Shown piece after piece: positions 8,512-16,912 of a stretch of 26,645 nucleotides of DNA. How positions within the stretch are numbered: position 1 is the first letter of the stretch; the number at the start of each line of letters is the position of its first letter. The stretch comes from a virus: positions 1 to 26,645 of IMG/VR virus record IMGVR_UViG_3300026097_000087; one strand, 5' to 3'. The position numbers and the translations under genes are program-made. The notes below the pieces were generated by a model. That model saw nothing but the letters and a program-made list of their open reading frames with translations. It ran no database searches and had not been told where the DNA came from.

Positions 8512-11500
8512 TATGTTGCTCCATACGGGCTAAGTATGCCGCCAGACCGTTTTTGATTTTGAAGTTCTTGTTGAACTGCTCGTGCGATGATTTGGCCAAG
8601 ATTTCCTGCCTGTGCCGAGTCTTGTTGCATATTTGTAGAGGCATTACCTTGACTATCTACTGATACATTCACAGTAACATTATTTTGTTGCCCTGCCCCT
8701 TTCATATCTACTGGTATTGCTTTTCCATTTGGCATAGGCACTATTGCTTCATTGTATCTACCTTCACCTACTAATCCTAGTGTAGGTTTGGTAGCAATGC
8801 CGCCATTTGCATATGCTTGGAACCCGCCTTTTGCCATTCCACCGTTAGCAAACCCTAAAAACCCTCCTAGAAGCCCTACTCCTCCCGTGAAGAGCTTCCC
8901 AAGTAATGGAAGTGCAGATTGAAACAATTTACCAAAACCTTGTACTAAAGGGTTATCTTTTGAGAAAATTCCTTTAAGTCCTTGAAAGAATGGGTTTTCG
9001 GCCTGAGAAAAGAAATTTATAAGAGGAGAGAAAAGGCCTCCAACCCTGCTAATCCCGGAAGAAGCAATAGCTCCATCATCTCCTTCTACAGAAGTAGATA
9101 CTCTTCTACCAAACAATACTGCTCCAATCCCTTCCATAGCCCCTGCAATACCGTCTAAAGGCCCTTTCTTTTTAAATTTTGCTCCTCCTTTGAAAAAGTC
9201 GCCCAGTATAGATTCTACATACTCCTCGGGGGTAGAAGCTGTTTCAGGGGTAGTTCTTTTTTCTGGAGGGCCTACAAAATCTTCTCCCAATATATCGGAC
9301 AAAGCACCTTTTGCAGAGTCTTTGGTGGAGCTCATCAATGCAGCTGCCTCTCCAAAAGCTTGCTTAATAGCAGCACCTACAGCAGCGGCCCCCTCACTTA
9401 GAGCGCCTGCAACTTTTATTGCTCCCTGCTGCGCTTTCATAAGAGGGTCTGTTCCCATAATAATATCAGTAAGCTGCCCAGCAAGGGTATCTGCTATGCC
9501 TTCTAGAACCCCTTTTCCGATATTAAGGATTGCGTCTTTAAAACTTTTCTCACTTCCTTTAATAATTGCAGCAATATTAGACTGCAAGTTACTTTCTAAT
9601 GCTTGATTCGCTGCGTCTATTACTTGAAAAGATAAGTCTCTTTGCCTCTCTAATGATTTTTCTTTTTCTTTATTTAGCTTTAGCTCTTGCTCTAAGTTAT
9701 CTAAGCGAGTTTGCTCTTGATTATTTAATGTTCCGCCATTTGCAATTCTTTCATTCTCAAGTATAGTAATTTGATCTTGTATATACGCTTCCTCATTTGA
9801 TAAACCAACCGACTTTAGCTCAAGATTTATTAAATTTTGTTGACGCTTTGTACGGCCTCGTAAATCTTTTTCTGTGCGTAAAGCCAGTTCCTTTGCTCTG
9901 GCTAGTTTATCTTTTTCAAGGTTATCAAGAGACTCTGCAAATTCTAAGTCTCTTTTATTTTGTTCAAGAGCTTTTATTTGCTCGGGACTTAGACCGGCTA
10001 AACGCCCTTCTTTGTCCCCTCGCATTTCTTCGTTAAGTTCTTGAGTTAATCTTATTTGAGTTCGTAAAGCGTCTGCAGCAGCTTCTTCTTTTGTTACATT
10101 TAAAAATCCCGTACGAAGTTGCTTAGACTGAGTATTAACGTCTTGTAACCCACGCTCATAATCTTTAAATAATTGAGTTACTCTATTTACTTCTAATTGT
10201 TGTGTTTTTAATTTATTGAATAGCTCTTGGAAAGATTCTGCGGATAAATCACTAGCATTTGTAAGCTGGTTTAAAGTATCTAAATAACTTAAAATTGCTG
10301 AAGAGCCTTGGCCTCCAAAATTTTCATTAACTGTAGTAAGAGCGGCTACTTGATCTGTAAAATACTTACCTAAGTCTTTTAACCTTTGGTCGTCACTTGT
10401 ATTTAAAAAATCTGCAAAAGTATAAGTAGTGGCCTCTAGCTCTGTTTGTAACTCTTTTAGCTCTTGTGTTGTTTGAGTAATTCCATTGGTACCACCCTGC
10501 CCTATAGCCATAAGAGCGCCCAATTTTACTATCCAACTCTCTGAGTTTTGTGCTAGATCATTAATGCCTGCAGCTGCAGCTGCTGCATCGCTAGTTAATG
10601 CTCCTAACTGGGAAGATACTTTTTCTGCTTCTTCTTTCACTTTATTTGAAAAATTATTTAAAGACTCTTCACTAATTGCTTCTTTAAACAAAGGTTCTAA
10701 GGCACTCAATCCTACGGACCCTATTCTTTCTCCTAATGCCGTGAAATATTTTAAAGAGCCTGCACCGTCCTCTGTTATTATATTTTGAATTTTGTTAAAA
10801 TCTTTAAACTCATCATTTAGAGCAGAAACTTTTTCAGCCGCATAATCTAATGCTTGGGCAGTTTCGTCAGATGCTTTCTTTGCCTTAAAAAACTGATAGA
10901 CTGTAACACCTAAAGTGGCAATAAGCGACACCCAGGAAATAACAGAAAGCGCGGTAGCAGCAAAGCCCGCAAAACTAGCTGCGGCTAGCTTCATAGACGC
11001 AAAAGCTCCTTTAACCTTAACTTCTGTCTGTTTAAAAAATAATGAAATTTTACCTGTGGTCTTTTTAAATTCTTGTTCTATACCTTTAGTGCTTTTCTTC
11101 GTTGCGAGTAACATTTCACCTAAAGCAGACTGCCACTCTCTTTTCATTTCCTTACTTAAAGTTTTACTATTCGCAACAGCTCTTTGCATTCCTACTAGCT
11201 GTTGAGAAGTTAAGTCACCTCCTCTTCCTTGCTTAATCATTTCAAAACCACTAGTAGGACTTTTTGTTTTAAACCCTGCGTCTCCCAATGCTTGTGCTCT
11301 TGAGGCGGCTGCAGCTTTGTTAGCAACTCGAGTTTCAGTAGTATAGGCTTTTAAAGAGGCTTTTGCTTCATCAAAAGATTCCTTAGACTTTTCTGCGCTT
11401 AATTTTGCATTCTCTCCAATATCTCGCAATCCTGGTAGAGCTGCGGTTAGTACTCCCTTTCCGAATACACCTAGTAGTGCTACACCTAACGCAGGGAATT

Positions 11501-12341
11501 GAGTTACAGCCTCCGCAAAAGGGCCGAGAGTTACTGCAGCAAACTCTTTAATTTTATTAATAATATCATCAAAAGACTTTCCTAGCTTATTAAAAGTATT
11601 TACCCCAGGGTCTACAACGGCTATAATTCTAGAGTATTTCTGCTCCGCCTGTTCTAATACATCATTTGCTACTGCTTGAGATCTTTCAAAAGCTGTTAAG
11701 CTTTCTCTGTTTCTACCTAAAGATTCAGCATATTTTTGAGTTGCATCTTCTAGTCGAAGTATAATACCTAATTCGTCCAAAAGTTCTGGCTCTGCTTTTG
11801 TGACACCGCGCACTAAACGATTAAAAGAATCCGTTACATCTCTTCCAAGAATAAGAGAAGCATCTTTTGCTGCTGTTCCAAGTTTTGTTAGCTGTTCTCC
11901 AGAAAGTCCTGAAGCTGTACCAATTGCAGCTGCCTGGGAAGCATCTGTGAAGTTAATCTGAGCTTCAGTAGCTGCAATAATATCATTTGATAAAGATCGA
12001 AGGGCTACGCCAGTTGCACCGGCATATGCTTCTTGACCTTTTTGAAGAGTTACTAAGTTTCCTGCATCTTTTAAGAATAAAAAGGCTGCGGACACTGCAA
12101 AGAGATTAGCCGCAAGAGTAGCATACGCAGGAACAAGTCCTCCATTTATGCCTTGAGCCATTTTAGAAAAGTTTTTAGTAGTATTTGAAGAGGCTTGAGC
12201 AGTACCTTTTAAGGTTCTATCGGTAGTTTGAGCACCCTTAGCTGTCTTATCTAAAGCCTTATTCAGCTTTTCTGCTTGAACGGTGGCTTTTTGCATTTTG
12301 CCATTTACTTCAATATCTATTTGTATCGTATTTTTAGCCAT
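8511..12341 (-). CDS. Tail tape-measure protein
   Basis: At 1276 aa this is the longest complete gene, placed just after the tail chaperone. The N-terminus is a short beta strand, then Lys/Thr/Gln-rich helix. A hydrophobic stretch at about 70-90 and another at about 452-483 could be membrane-active segments used during DNA ejection. Between and after them are long charged helices, including Lys/Glu/Gln-rich coiled coil around 700-900. The last 120 residues are Gly-rich (FANGGMAKGG, YANGGIATKPTLGLVGEG, NEAIVPMPNG), a tail I associate with tape-measure proteins of many environmental phages. Its length sets tail length. At the usual rough scale of 0.15 nm per residue the tail would be near 190 nm. 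Start and chaperone stop overlap as TAATG. Confidence 0.95.
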   Translation of the reverse strand: MAKNTIQIDIEVNGKMQKATVQAEKLNKALDKTAKGAQTTDRTLKGTAQASSNTTKNFSKMAQGINGGLVPAYATLAANLFAVSAAFLFLKDAGNLVTLQKGQEAYAGATGVALRSLSNDIIAATEAQINFTDASQAAAIGTASGLSGEQLTKLGTAAKDASLILGRDVTDSFNRLVRGVTKAEPELLDELGIILRLEDATQKYAESLGRNRESLTAFERSQAVANDVLEQAEQKYSRIIAVVDPGVNTFNKLGKSFDDIINKIKEFAAVTLGPFAEAVTQFPALGVALLGVFGKGVLTAALPGLRDIGENAKLSAEKSKESFDEAKASLKAYTTETRVANKAAAASRAQALGDAGFKTKSPTSGFEMIKQGRGGDLTSQQLVGMQRAVANSKTLSKEMKREWQSALGEMLLATKKSTKGIEQEFKKTTGKISLFFKQTEVKVKGAFASMKLAAASFAGFAATALSVISWVSLIATLGVTVYQFFKAKKASDETAQALDYAAEKVSALNDEFKDFNKIQNIITEDGAGSLKYFTALGERIGSVGLSALEPLFKEAISEESLNNFSNKVKEEAEKVSSQLGALTSDAAAAAAGINDLAQNSESWIVKLGALMAIGQGGTNGITQTTQELKELQTELEATTYTFADFLNTSDDQRLKDLGKYFTDQVAALTTVNENFGGQGSSAILSYLDTLNQLTNASDLSAESFQELFNKLKTQQLEVNRVTQLFKDYERGLQDVNTQSKQLRTGFLNVTKEEAAADALRTQIRLTQELNEEMRGDKEGRLAGLSPEQIKALEQNKRDLEFAESLDNLEKDKLARAKELALRTEKDLRGRTKRQQNLINLELKSVGLSNEEAYIQDQITILENERIANGGTLNNQEQTRLDNLEQELKLNKEKEKSLERQRDLSFQVIDAANQALESNLQSNIAAIIKGSEKSFKDAILNIGKGVLEGIADTLAGQLTDIIMGTDPLMKAQQGAIKVAGALSEGAAAVGAAIKQAFGEAAALMSSTKDSAKGALSDILGEDFVGPPEKRTTPETASTPEEYVESILGDFFKGGAKFKKKGPLDGIAGAMEGIGAVLFGRRVSTSVEGDDGAIASSGISRVGGLFSPLINFFSQAENPFFQGLKGIFSKDNPLVQGFGKLFQSALPLLGKLFTGGVGLLGGFLGFANGGMAKGGFQAYANGGIATKPTLGLVGEGRYNEAIVPMPNGKAIPVDMKGAGQQNNVTVNVSVDSQGNASTNMQQDSAQAGNLGQIIARAVQQELQNQKRSGGILSPYGAT

Positions 12342-13194
12342 TAGCCTTGTACATTATGGGTGTAATTTTTGCCACCGCTTTTAGCTTTACGCTCTTCTGC
12401 TTTTCGTTTTCTATCCGCTTCTTCGGCTCTGTGATTCATTAGTGTTCGTTCATAAAGCTTCATAAAATACATTGTTGTTTTGGGATCGTCTACGCCATAA
12501 ATATCAAATAACTGAGAACATTGAGACCAATCCTTGCCGCAATAAGTTCCTGACATTCCCTCCCATACATCTGAGAGTAAATTAAACATAAAAAATGCCA
12601 CTTGTACCTCACTCGGAAAATCCGACTCGGTAAGTGGCATCTTTTGGGGGTCTGGCTCTGTGCCTAACTGCTCACAGACCTGATAGTATTGCTCCAAAGA
12701 AACAGGGCTAGACTGATCCTTTACATAACGAGCAAGTAAATCTTGGATTCGGGCTACTTGCCCCCAGTAAAATTTTCAAGATTTGAAACAGTATCAGTAA
12801 TCCAAGAATCAAAGCTATTAGAGTTACGCATTAATAACTCCGCGTTTTCCTGTGTAAACGGCAGTTCATCATCAGGGTCAAACTTTGAAACATCCACCAA
12901 AAGAAACTCTTCTAAGTATGAAAATTTCAATCCTGACCAACCTTTAATTACTGCATTAACATATTCTTCAAGAAACTTTTCTTCATCTAAAGCCTCTTCT
13001 GGCTGATGAGTACGCTTATTGAATTTTGTACTAACACACTTCTTACGAAGTTTAAGCAATTCATCTCTACCTAAATAACAAATATCTAAACTAAAATCTT
13101 TGTACCCTGGAAAATCAATATTTACTGTCTTACTTGGCGTTAATAAAGTTGCCAAAGATACTGGTGCTGCTTTAGGGGTTGCTGAATCTGTCAT
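12341..13194 (-). CDS. Tail assembly chaperone, long form made by -1 frameshift (G-T type)
   Basis: Translation of the 146-aa short form can slip back one base at the heptamer at 12775-12769 and continue to the stop at 12341. This gives a fusion of about 284 aa: 142 residues of the short form, then a 142-residue tail starting YWGQVARIQDLLARYVKD. The -1 frame is open through the short-form stop and has no good start of its own; its first start-like codon is a TTG at 12697 without a Shine-Dalgarno. The tail part is acidic and aromatic, then ends Lys-rich (EERKAKSGGKNYTHN). In lambda, gpG and gpGT chaperone the tape measure during tube polymerisation through the same arrangement. The gene sits directly before the tape measure, as expected. 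Confidence 0.85.
12732..12775 (-). promoter_or_regulatory. -1 ribosomal frameshift signal: A AAT TTT heptamer, 7-base spacer, stem-loop
   Basis: On the minus strand A-AAT-TTT (12775-12769) is an X-XXY-YYZ slippery heptamer in the correct phase. A seven-base spacer follows (12768-12762). Next is a perfect 7-bp inverted repeat, GCAAGTA at 12761-12755 with TACTTGC at 12738-12732, and a 16-base loop. The zero-frame stop is at 12756-12754, just downstream. Spacer and stem geometry match known -1 signals. A GGGGGC run in the spacer could also pair with GCCC in the loop. Confidence 0.82.
12754..13194 (-). CDS. Tail assembly chaperone, short form (G type)
   Basis: A 146-aa soluble, acidic protein with no membrane segment. 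It starts at ATG 13194, with AAGGA about six bases upstream. Pro/Ala-rich residues 5-22 lead to a core with IDFPGYKDFSLDICYLGRDE, then helices and an acidic stretch (KFDPDDELPF). Position between major tail protein and tape measure, size, and the -1 extension identify it as the lambda gpG counterpart, which coats the tape measure so tube subunits can polymerise. Sequence similarity to lambda G itself is not obvious by eye; the call rests on layout and the frameshift. It is preceded by a promoter and hairpin, so it may have its own transcript. Confidence 0.85.
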   Translation of the reverse strand: MTDSATPKAAPVSLATLLTPSKTVNIDFPGYKDFSLDICYLGRDELLKLRKKCVSTKFNKRTHQPEEALDEEKFLEEYVNAVIKGWSGLKFSYLEEFLLVDVSKFDPDDELPFTQENAELLMRNSNSFDSWITDTVSNLENFTGGK

Positions 13195-13219
13195 CGTATA
13201 TCCTTTTGTTATTTTTATG

Positions 13220-13249
13220 AAAAAGAGCGGGGGTTTTTACACCCCCACT
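13220..13249 (-). terminator. Rho-independent terminator or 5' hairpin after the major tail gene
   Basis: Minus-strand AGTGGGGGT and ACCCCCGCT pair as a 9-bp stem (one G-U) with a six-base loop, followed by C and five T. It lies 52 bases after the major tail stop. T-rich sequence on the other side could let it work in both directions. It also begins only about six bases after the start point predicted for the promoter at 13290-13262. Confidence 0.8.
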
Positions 13250-13261
13250 TTTATTGTTATT

Positions 13262-13290
13262 AGTATAGAAGATCTCAACATAAAAGTCAA
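13262..13290 (-). promoter_or_regulatory. Sigma70-like promoter before the tail chaperone
   Basis: TTGACT (13290-13285), a 17-base spacer and TATACT (13267-13262). It shares the TTGACTT context with the promoters near 26634 and 25909. It lies in a real intergenic gap, pointing at the chaperone and tape-measure genes. Predicted start is near 13255. Confidence 0.75.
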
Positions 13291-13301
13291 GGATTATTTT
13301 T

Positions 13302-14423
13302 CTATGCTCCTTTATAAGTTAGAACAACTTCGTCTGTCTCATCAATAGTGCTTGGTAGCGCATTGAAGTTTGTCTCAAGTGAGATAACGTCCTCAATAGA
13401 GTGAGTAGGAATATCAAGGTGAGCTGTTGTCATAGCAAGATTAAAGAAAGGTGCAGTAGTTCCACCTACCTTAAACGTAAGAGCAAAAGAATTTGTAACA
13501 ACATTTGTTATTGACCTAACATCTTCGAAGAAGTCTGTAGACTTATTAGTTGCTGAAGTATCTTTTAACAAGTAACAAGTAAAGCTACCAGAAACGGCTC
13601 TGCCTCCAGTTACATGGCCTACAGGAACATTTACTATACCAAGCTCTTCTGGAGTAATGTAAGTAATATTATTACTAATCGTAATATTACCACCCGTTAA
13701 AGTCAAATCATACGATGCTTCTAGCTCATCAGTAGAATCCCCGTCTGGATCTTGGCTAGTAGGTACAATTGTGAGCTGCGTTAGGCGATTACGAATAAAA
13801 TTATCTGTATCGGTAATAGCCTCAGTAACAGTAGCAGTAGGCTCACCACTTGCAGTATCATCAGTAACTTCTGATGCAAAGCCCGACCAATCAATCATTG
13901 CAATACCATCGATTTCAAAATTGATTGTTGCTTCGTTTACAACTGCGCTTGATAGCTTATAGACTTTCTTGTTTGCATCGCCTACAACAAAGTAAATACT
14001 TGCAGTACCTAGTGTAGACTTATTTGAGCTATCAAAATCAATATTCAAGTCTGTAGTATCTGCAGTAAAGCCTGTGAAAGTATTTGACGCATAAGCAGCA
14101 TCACCTGCCATTAGTGCCCACAATACTTCTTCTACTGCGTGATGGTTTGCCGCTGTATCTGCCGCACCCGTACCAGTTCCTGCAGATATGAAAGGACGTA
14201 CATACGTAGAAAATGACCATTCAGCAGGAGCCAAAGAGTCATTAAATGCGCGACGACCACGCTTACTGTTGCCGGCTGAGTCTTCCATCTCTGAAAGAGC
14301 TATTTCAGATACATTTGTAGCCTGAGAAAAACTAAAACCATCGAGCACAGGGATTTCCCATACTGCAGCGCCTATCTCAACATATACTTTCGTATCTCGG
14401 CTAAAATATAATTGTTGTGCCAT
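13302..14423 (-). CDS. Major tail (tube) protein
   Basis: A 373-aa protein rich in Thr, Ser, Ala and Asp, with few Lys or Cys and mostly beta structure. The start MAQQLYFSRDTKVYVEIGAAVWEIPVLDGFSFSQ and later FSTYVRP are typical of tube proteins of lambda-like phages that need no added Ig domain for the core fold. It lies between the tail terminator and the chaperone, the standard place. A strong ribosome site (TAGGAGACAATAATG) precedes it and a hairpin terminator follows, as expected for a protein made in hundreds of copies. Its length exceeds lambda gpV. The middle (about residues 110-260) may hold an inserted surface domain. I call it from composition and order, not from a catalytic motif. 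Confidence 0.83.
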   Translation of the reverse strand: MAQQLYFSRDTKVYVEIGAAVWEIPVLDGFSFSQATNVSEIALSEMEDSAGNSKRGRRAFNDSLAPAEWSFSTYVRPFISAGTGTGAADTAANHHAVEEVLWALMAGDAAYASNTFTGFTADTTDLNIDFDSSNKSTLGTASIYFVVGDANKKVYKLSSAVVNEATINFEIDGIAMIDWSGFASEVTDDTASGEPTATVTEAITDTDNFIRNRLTQLTIVPTSQDPDGDSTDELEASYDLTLTGGNITISNNITYITPEELGIVNVPVGHVTGGRAVSGSFTCYLLKDTSATNKSTDFFEDVRSITNVVTNSFALTFKVGGTTAPFFNLAMTTAHLDIPTHSIEDVISLETNFNALPSTIDETDEVVLTYKGA

Positions 14424-14435
14424 TATTGTCTCCTA
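14419..14435 (-). repeat. Duplicated ribosome-binding cassette (copy before the major tail gene)
   Basis: The 17 bases TAGGAGACAATAATGGC (minus strand) are identical to 14948-14932 in front of the tail terminator gene. They contain AGGAGA, a good spacer and the start ATG. Confidence 0.85.
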
Positions 14436-14483
14436 TAATCTTGAAAAGACTTGGACTTGAACGTTTGTTCGTGCCAGTATTTT

Positions 14484-14936
14484 CTAGTATCGAACCTCGA
14501 TTATCATCTCTCCGACGCCGAAAGGTTCAAGTACACCCTCATCCGTGTCAATACTGATGATTGTGATTTGGTGCGCATATTGTGTTGCGCCGTTTCTGTC
14601 TGTATAAGGTAATCTAGAATTATCTTCTAAAACTACTTCTACATCTTCCATTAACTTATCAAGATCGTCTACTGCATCCTCTGAATTTACATAACATCTA
14701 ATTGTTATGCTCATAAAGCGATCTTTGTAGCCTCCCCCCTGATACTCTCGTGTTTCTGATCCCGCGTTTAAATGTACTGCTGGAAACTCTTCTATCTCAT
14801 CCCAAAACTTAAGTCTTGGGTGTGCATTTTCAAATAAATTTGTTAGATATGTTCCAGTGCCATTTATTTCTTTTAGCTTACCTACTATAGCATTTACAAT
14901 CGCCTGCCGTCTAGTTGTATAGGGTCTTGTAGCCAT
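14484..14936 (-). CDS. Tail terminator / tail completion protein (gpU-like)
   Basis: A 150-aa protein directly before the major tail gene. It has the alpha-beta pattern of small tail terminators: N-terminal helix RRQAIVNAIVGKLKEIN, LKFWDEIEEFPAVHLNAG, a strand RFMSITIRCYV, an acidic helix VDDLDKLMEDVEVVLED, and a last strand GVGEMIIEVRY. Such proteins cap the tube and join the tail to the head. The start is fixed by an AGGAGA site and a TAATG overlap with the preceding gene. Assignment rests on order and fold pattern; the related head-closure family is the main alternative. Confidence 0.75.
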   Translation of the reverse strand: MATRPYTTRRQAIVNAIVGKLKEINGTGTYLTNLFENAHPRLKFWDEIEEFPAVHLNAGSETREYQGGGYKDRFMSITIRCYVNSEDAVDDLDKLMEDVEVVLEDNSRLPYTDRNGATQYAHQITIISIDTDEGVLEPFGVGEMIIEVRY

Positions 14937-14948
14937 TATTGTCTCCTA
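14932..14948 (-). repeat. Duplicated ribosome-binding cassette (copy before the tail terminator gene)
   Basis: Identical 17 bases to 14435-14419. The AGGAGA also forms the last codons of the 443-aa gene upstream, whose stop overlaps the ATG as TAATG. Confidence 0.85.
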
Positions 14949-16267
14949 GTGTAAAGTCTTCCAGTAAGCATTTGTGCTGCTATTTCTCGTATAGATCTAT
15001 CGATTAACTTTCTAGGATCTCTTTCGGGGCTTCCTTGCTGAAACCCTGGCTCAAATGTTTGATATGGATATAGTTGGTAAGTATATCCCACGGAAGGAAA
15101 TCCTTGAGGAGTAGCGCCTACATCTGTAATTTTTACGCTTCCTGCAAATCTTCCCGACTGAAAATTAAGTGCTGGGTCTCCCATATTCTTTGCAACTACA
15201 CTATTAATTCTAGTAGATAAAGCTGCATAAAGTTTTGTTTGGGAAAACGCAGTATCTTTTGTTTTCCTTTTAGGTGCTCTCTTTAATGCCCCTGCATCTC
15301 TAACTCGTGCTGTACTCTTTGCTTTTGTACCTGTAACCTGCACTTTTCCTTTAGAGGAGGTTTTTATACGTTTAGTTTTTGTAGTAACTTTTGCTTTCTT
15401 TATTCCTTTTGTCAACTTATCGACTACTACCTTCTCTATTTTTTCCTCTAAAGAGCCTGAGCCTTTCATTTTAACTATTTCATCTGTTAAATACTCAGAT
15501 ACAAATTCTCTAAAAGTAGCTTTAATTTTCTTTTCTAAAACAGAGTCTTTTATATTCTCTGTACCGCTTTGAAAATCAACTATAGAGGCGTAATCAGCTC
15601 GTAGCTTTCCTTCTTTTGTAACAATTGATCTGTACTTTGTAGTTAGAGCAGTAATCTCTTCTTGTATATTTGTAGGAGTTTCTGAAACTTTAAAGAAATT
15701 ATCTAAGTTACTCCTTAAAAAATCTACTCCGGACTTTCCATTAATATCAAGCTGTTGAGCAGCCATTAAAGTATTAGCAATTTGTACTTGAGATACTGCT
15801 GTACCTTTTACTCCGTGTCCTTTATGAATATCTTTCTTTACTTGATCTGATTGACCCGTAGTAATAACTTTTGCAGTTTGTAGTTCCTTTAAAATAGCAG
15901 TTTTGACTGCTCCTATGGATCTTTTAAATGTAGATACTACAAAAATATTATTATTCCAAGAGTACTCGTTCATAGGGAGTATCTTTTCTATTTTTGCTAC
16001 TACAGCATTATACCTTCGAGGCTTTCTCTTCTTAAATCTATTGGAGAGCTCTAAAGCTTTTTTCTTTCCTGCATCTACTGCTTTTTTTGCCTCGGATTTA
16101 CTTATTTTTATATCTGGATAAGATGCTTCTATTACGGTAATAAACGCTTCTATATCTTTTAGAATTAGTACCTGTCCGCCTTGTCTTTCTACTCCTCTGC
16201 GCATTTCTTTTTCTAATTTTCTAAGTAAAGGAGTAGTAAATTTCTTTCTTACATTTGACGCACTCAT
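14936..16267 (-). CDS. Large basic neck/tail-region protein, function unknown
   Basis: A 443-aa, strongly Lys/Arg-rich protein between the head-tail adaptor and the tail terminator. In lambdoid genomes this slot holds head-closure or gp10-type neck proteins of 100-150 aa, so this is about three times longer. The middle (about 240-330) is a Lys/Thr/Ser repeat-like basic linker (KAKVTTKTKRIKTSSKGK, RAPKRKTKDT). The last 100 residues look folded and conserved: NMGDPALNFQSGRFAGSVKI, YTYQLYPYQTFEPGF, RDPRKLIDRSIREIA. One reading is a neck protein C-terminus carrying a long basic N-terminal addition that contacts DNA or capsid. No enzyme motif is visible. The stop overlaps the next start as TAATG. 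Confidence 0.7.
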   Translation of the reverse strand: MSASNVRKKFTTPLLRKLEKEMRRGVERQGGQVLILKDIEAFITVIEASYPDIKISKSEAKKAVDAGKKKALELSNRFKKRKPRRYNAVVAKIEKILPMNEYSWNNNIFVVSTFKRSIGAVKTAILKELQTAKVITTGQSDQVKKDIHKGHGVKGTAVSQVQIANTLMAAQQLDINGKSGVDFLRSNLDNFFKVSETPTNIQEEITALTTKYRSIVTKEGKLRADYASIVDFQSGTENIKDSVLEKKIKATFREFVSEYLTDEIVKMKGSGSLEEKIEKVVVDKLTKGIKKAKVTTKTKRIKTSSKGKVQVTGTKAKSTARVRDAGALKRAPKRKTKDTAFSQTKLYAALSTRINSVVAKNMGDPALNFQSGRFAGSVKITDVGATPQGFPSVGYTYQLYPYQTFEPGFQQGSPERDPRKLIDRSIREIAAQMLTGRLYTRRQ

Positions 16268-16857
16268 TAGAAGTTTTTATACAGGTCTAGCACGCGCTTA
16301 ATATGGTCAGGAAATGCAACATTATTTCGTTGGCTTGTGCTTGCCTGATTTTGTACTGTAGCACCTGCTAAAGTTTTTCGTTCTTTGTGCTCATCTTTAA
16401 TATAGTAAGTAATCAAATCAATAACAGCAAGTTGTAAATCTGCAGGAACAGTTGAGTATCCAGCAGTATAAATTACACGAACAGCTCCTGGCCCCTTTGA
16501 CCAGTTTCGATAATTTCTTCCGCCAGTAGTACGCATAATACTATCAGTGCTACTATCGAAGTAAAACTCATGAGAAGCTTCTGTAAGTTCAACATAGCTA
16601 TCTTGATAAGAGTCACGCTCTTCTACGGATACAATGGTATTTACAGGGCTTTCAGTAAGCTGAACTAAATGAGTGTCCCAATTAATATTAATAACTTCTG
16701 TTTTATTAGTAGAGTAGTAATCTACAATACTATTTCCACAATAAGTTTTTATTAATTGACTTACAGACGGAATCAAAGCTTCGATACGCAAATCTTCTTT
16801 CGGAGATTGAATACCTTCAGCTTCTTTATACTCTTCTAAAGTGATTAAATTTGCCAT
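16267..16857 (-). CDS. Head-tail adaptor (HK97 gp6-like connector)
   Basis: A 196-aa protein placed just after the capsid gene. The N-terminus ITLEEYKEAEGI, then a helical stretch with RIEALIPSVSQLIKTYCG, strands around 55-110, and VRVIYTAGYSTVPADLQLAVIDLITYY near 125-152 are the hallmarks of the gp6-like / QLRG connector family, which forms a ring under the portal. Arg/Lys-rich HKERKTLAG and a short C-terminal helix HIKRVLDLYKNF follow. The gene begins 13 bases beyond the capsid terminator stem, so some read-through or a separate start of transcription is needed for expression. I see no promoter in that gap. Confidence 0.85.
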   Translation of the reverse strand: MANLITLEEYKEAEGIQSPKEDLRIEALIPSVSQLIKTYCGNSIVDYYSTNKTEVININWDTHLVQLTESPVNTIVSVEERDSYQDSYVELTEASHEFYFDSSTDSIMRTTGGRNYRNWSKGPGAVRVIYTAGYSTVPADLQLAVIDLITYYIKDEHKERKTLAGATVQNQASTSQRNNVAFPDHIKRVLDLYKNF

Positions 16858-16870
16858 AAGTCAATAAATA

Positions 16871-16900
16871 AAAACTTGGGGGAGCGAACTCCCCCGAGTT
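16871..16900 (-). terminator. Rho-independent terminator with UUCG tetraloop after the capsid gene
   Basis: The minus strand has AACTCGGGGGAG, TTCG loop, CTCCCCCAAGTT: a 12-bp stem (one G-U pair) with the extra-stable UUCG tetraloop, running into TTTTTATTTATT. It starts 13 bases after the capsid stop. It is the strongest hairpin I see in the window. Confidence 0.9.
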
Positions 16901-16912
16901 ATTGTACAAAGA

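Noticed and set aside
12341-12697. Separate 118-aa gene from TTG 12697
   Set aside because: No Shine-Dalgarno; the frame is open upstream to a slippery heptamer and continues the chaperone after a -1 shift.
12760-12765. GGGGGC as the frameshift site
   Set aside because: A -1 slip there would mispair the P-site codon; A-AAT-TTT just upstream is canonical and correctly spaced from the stem.
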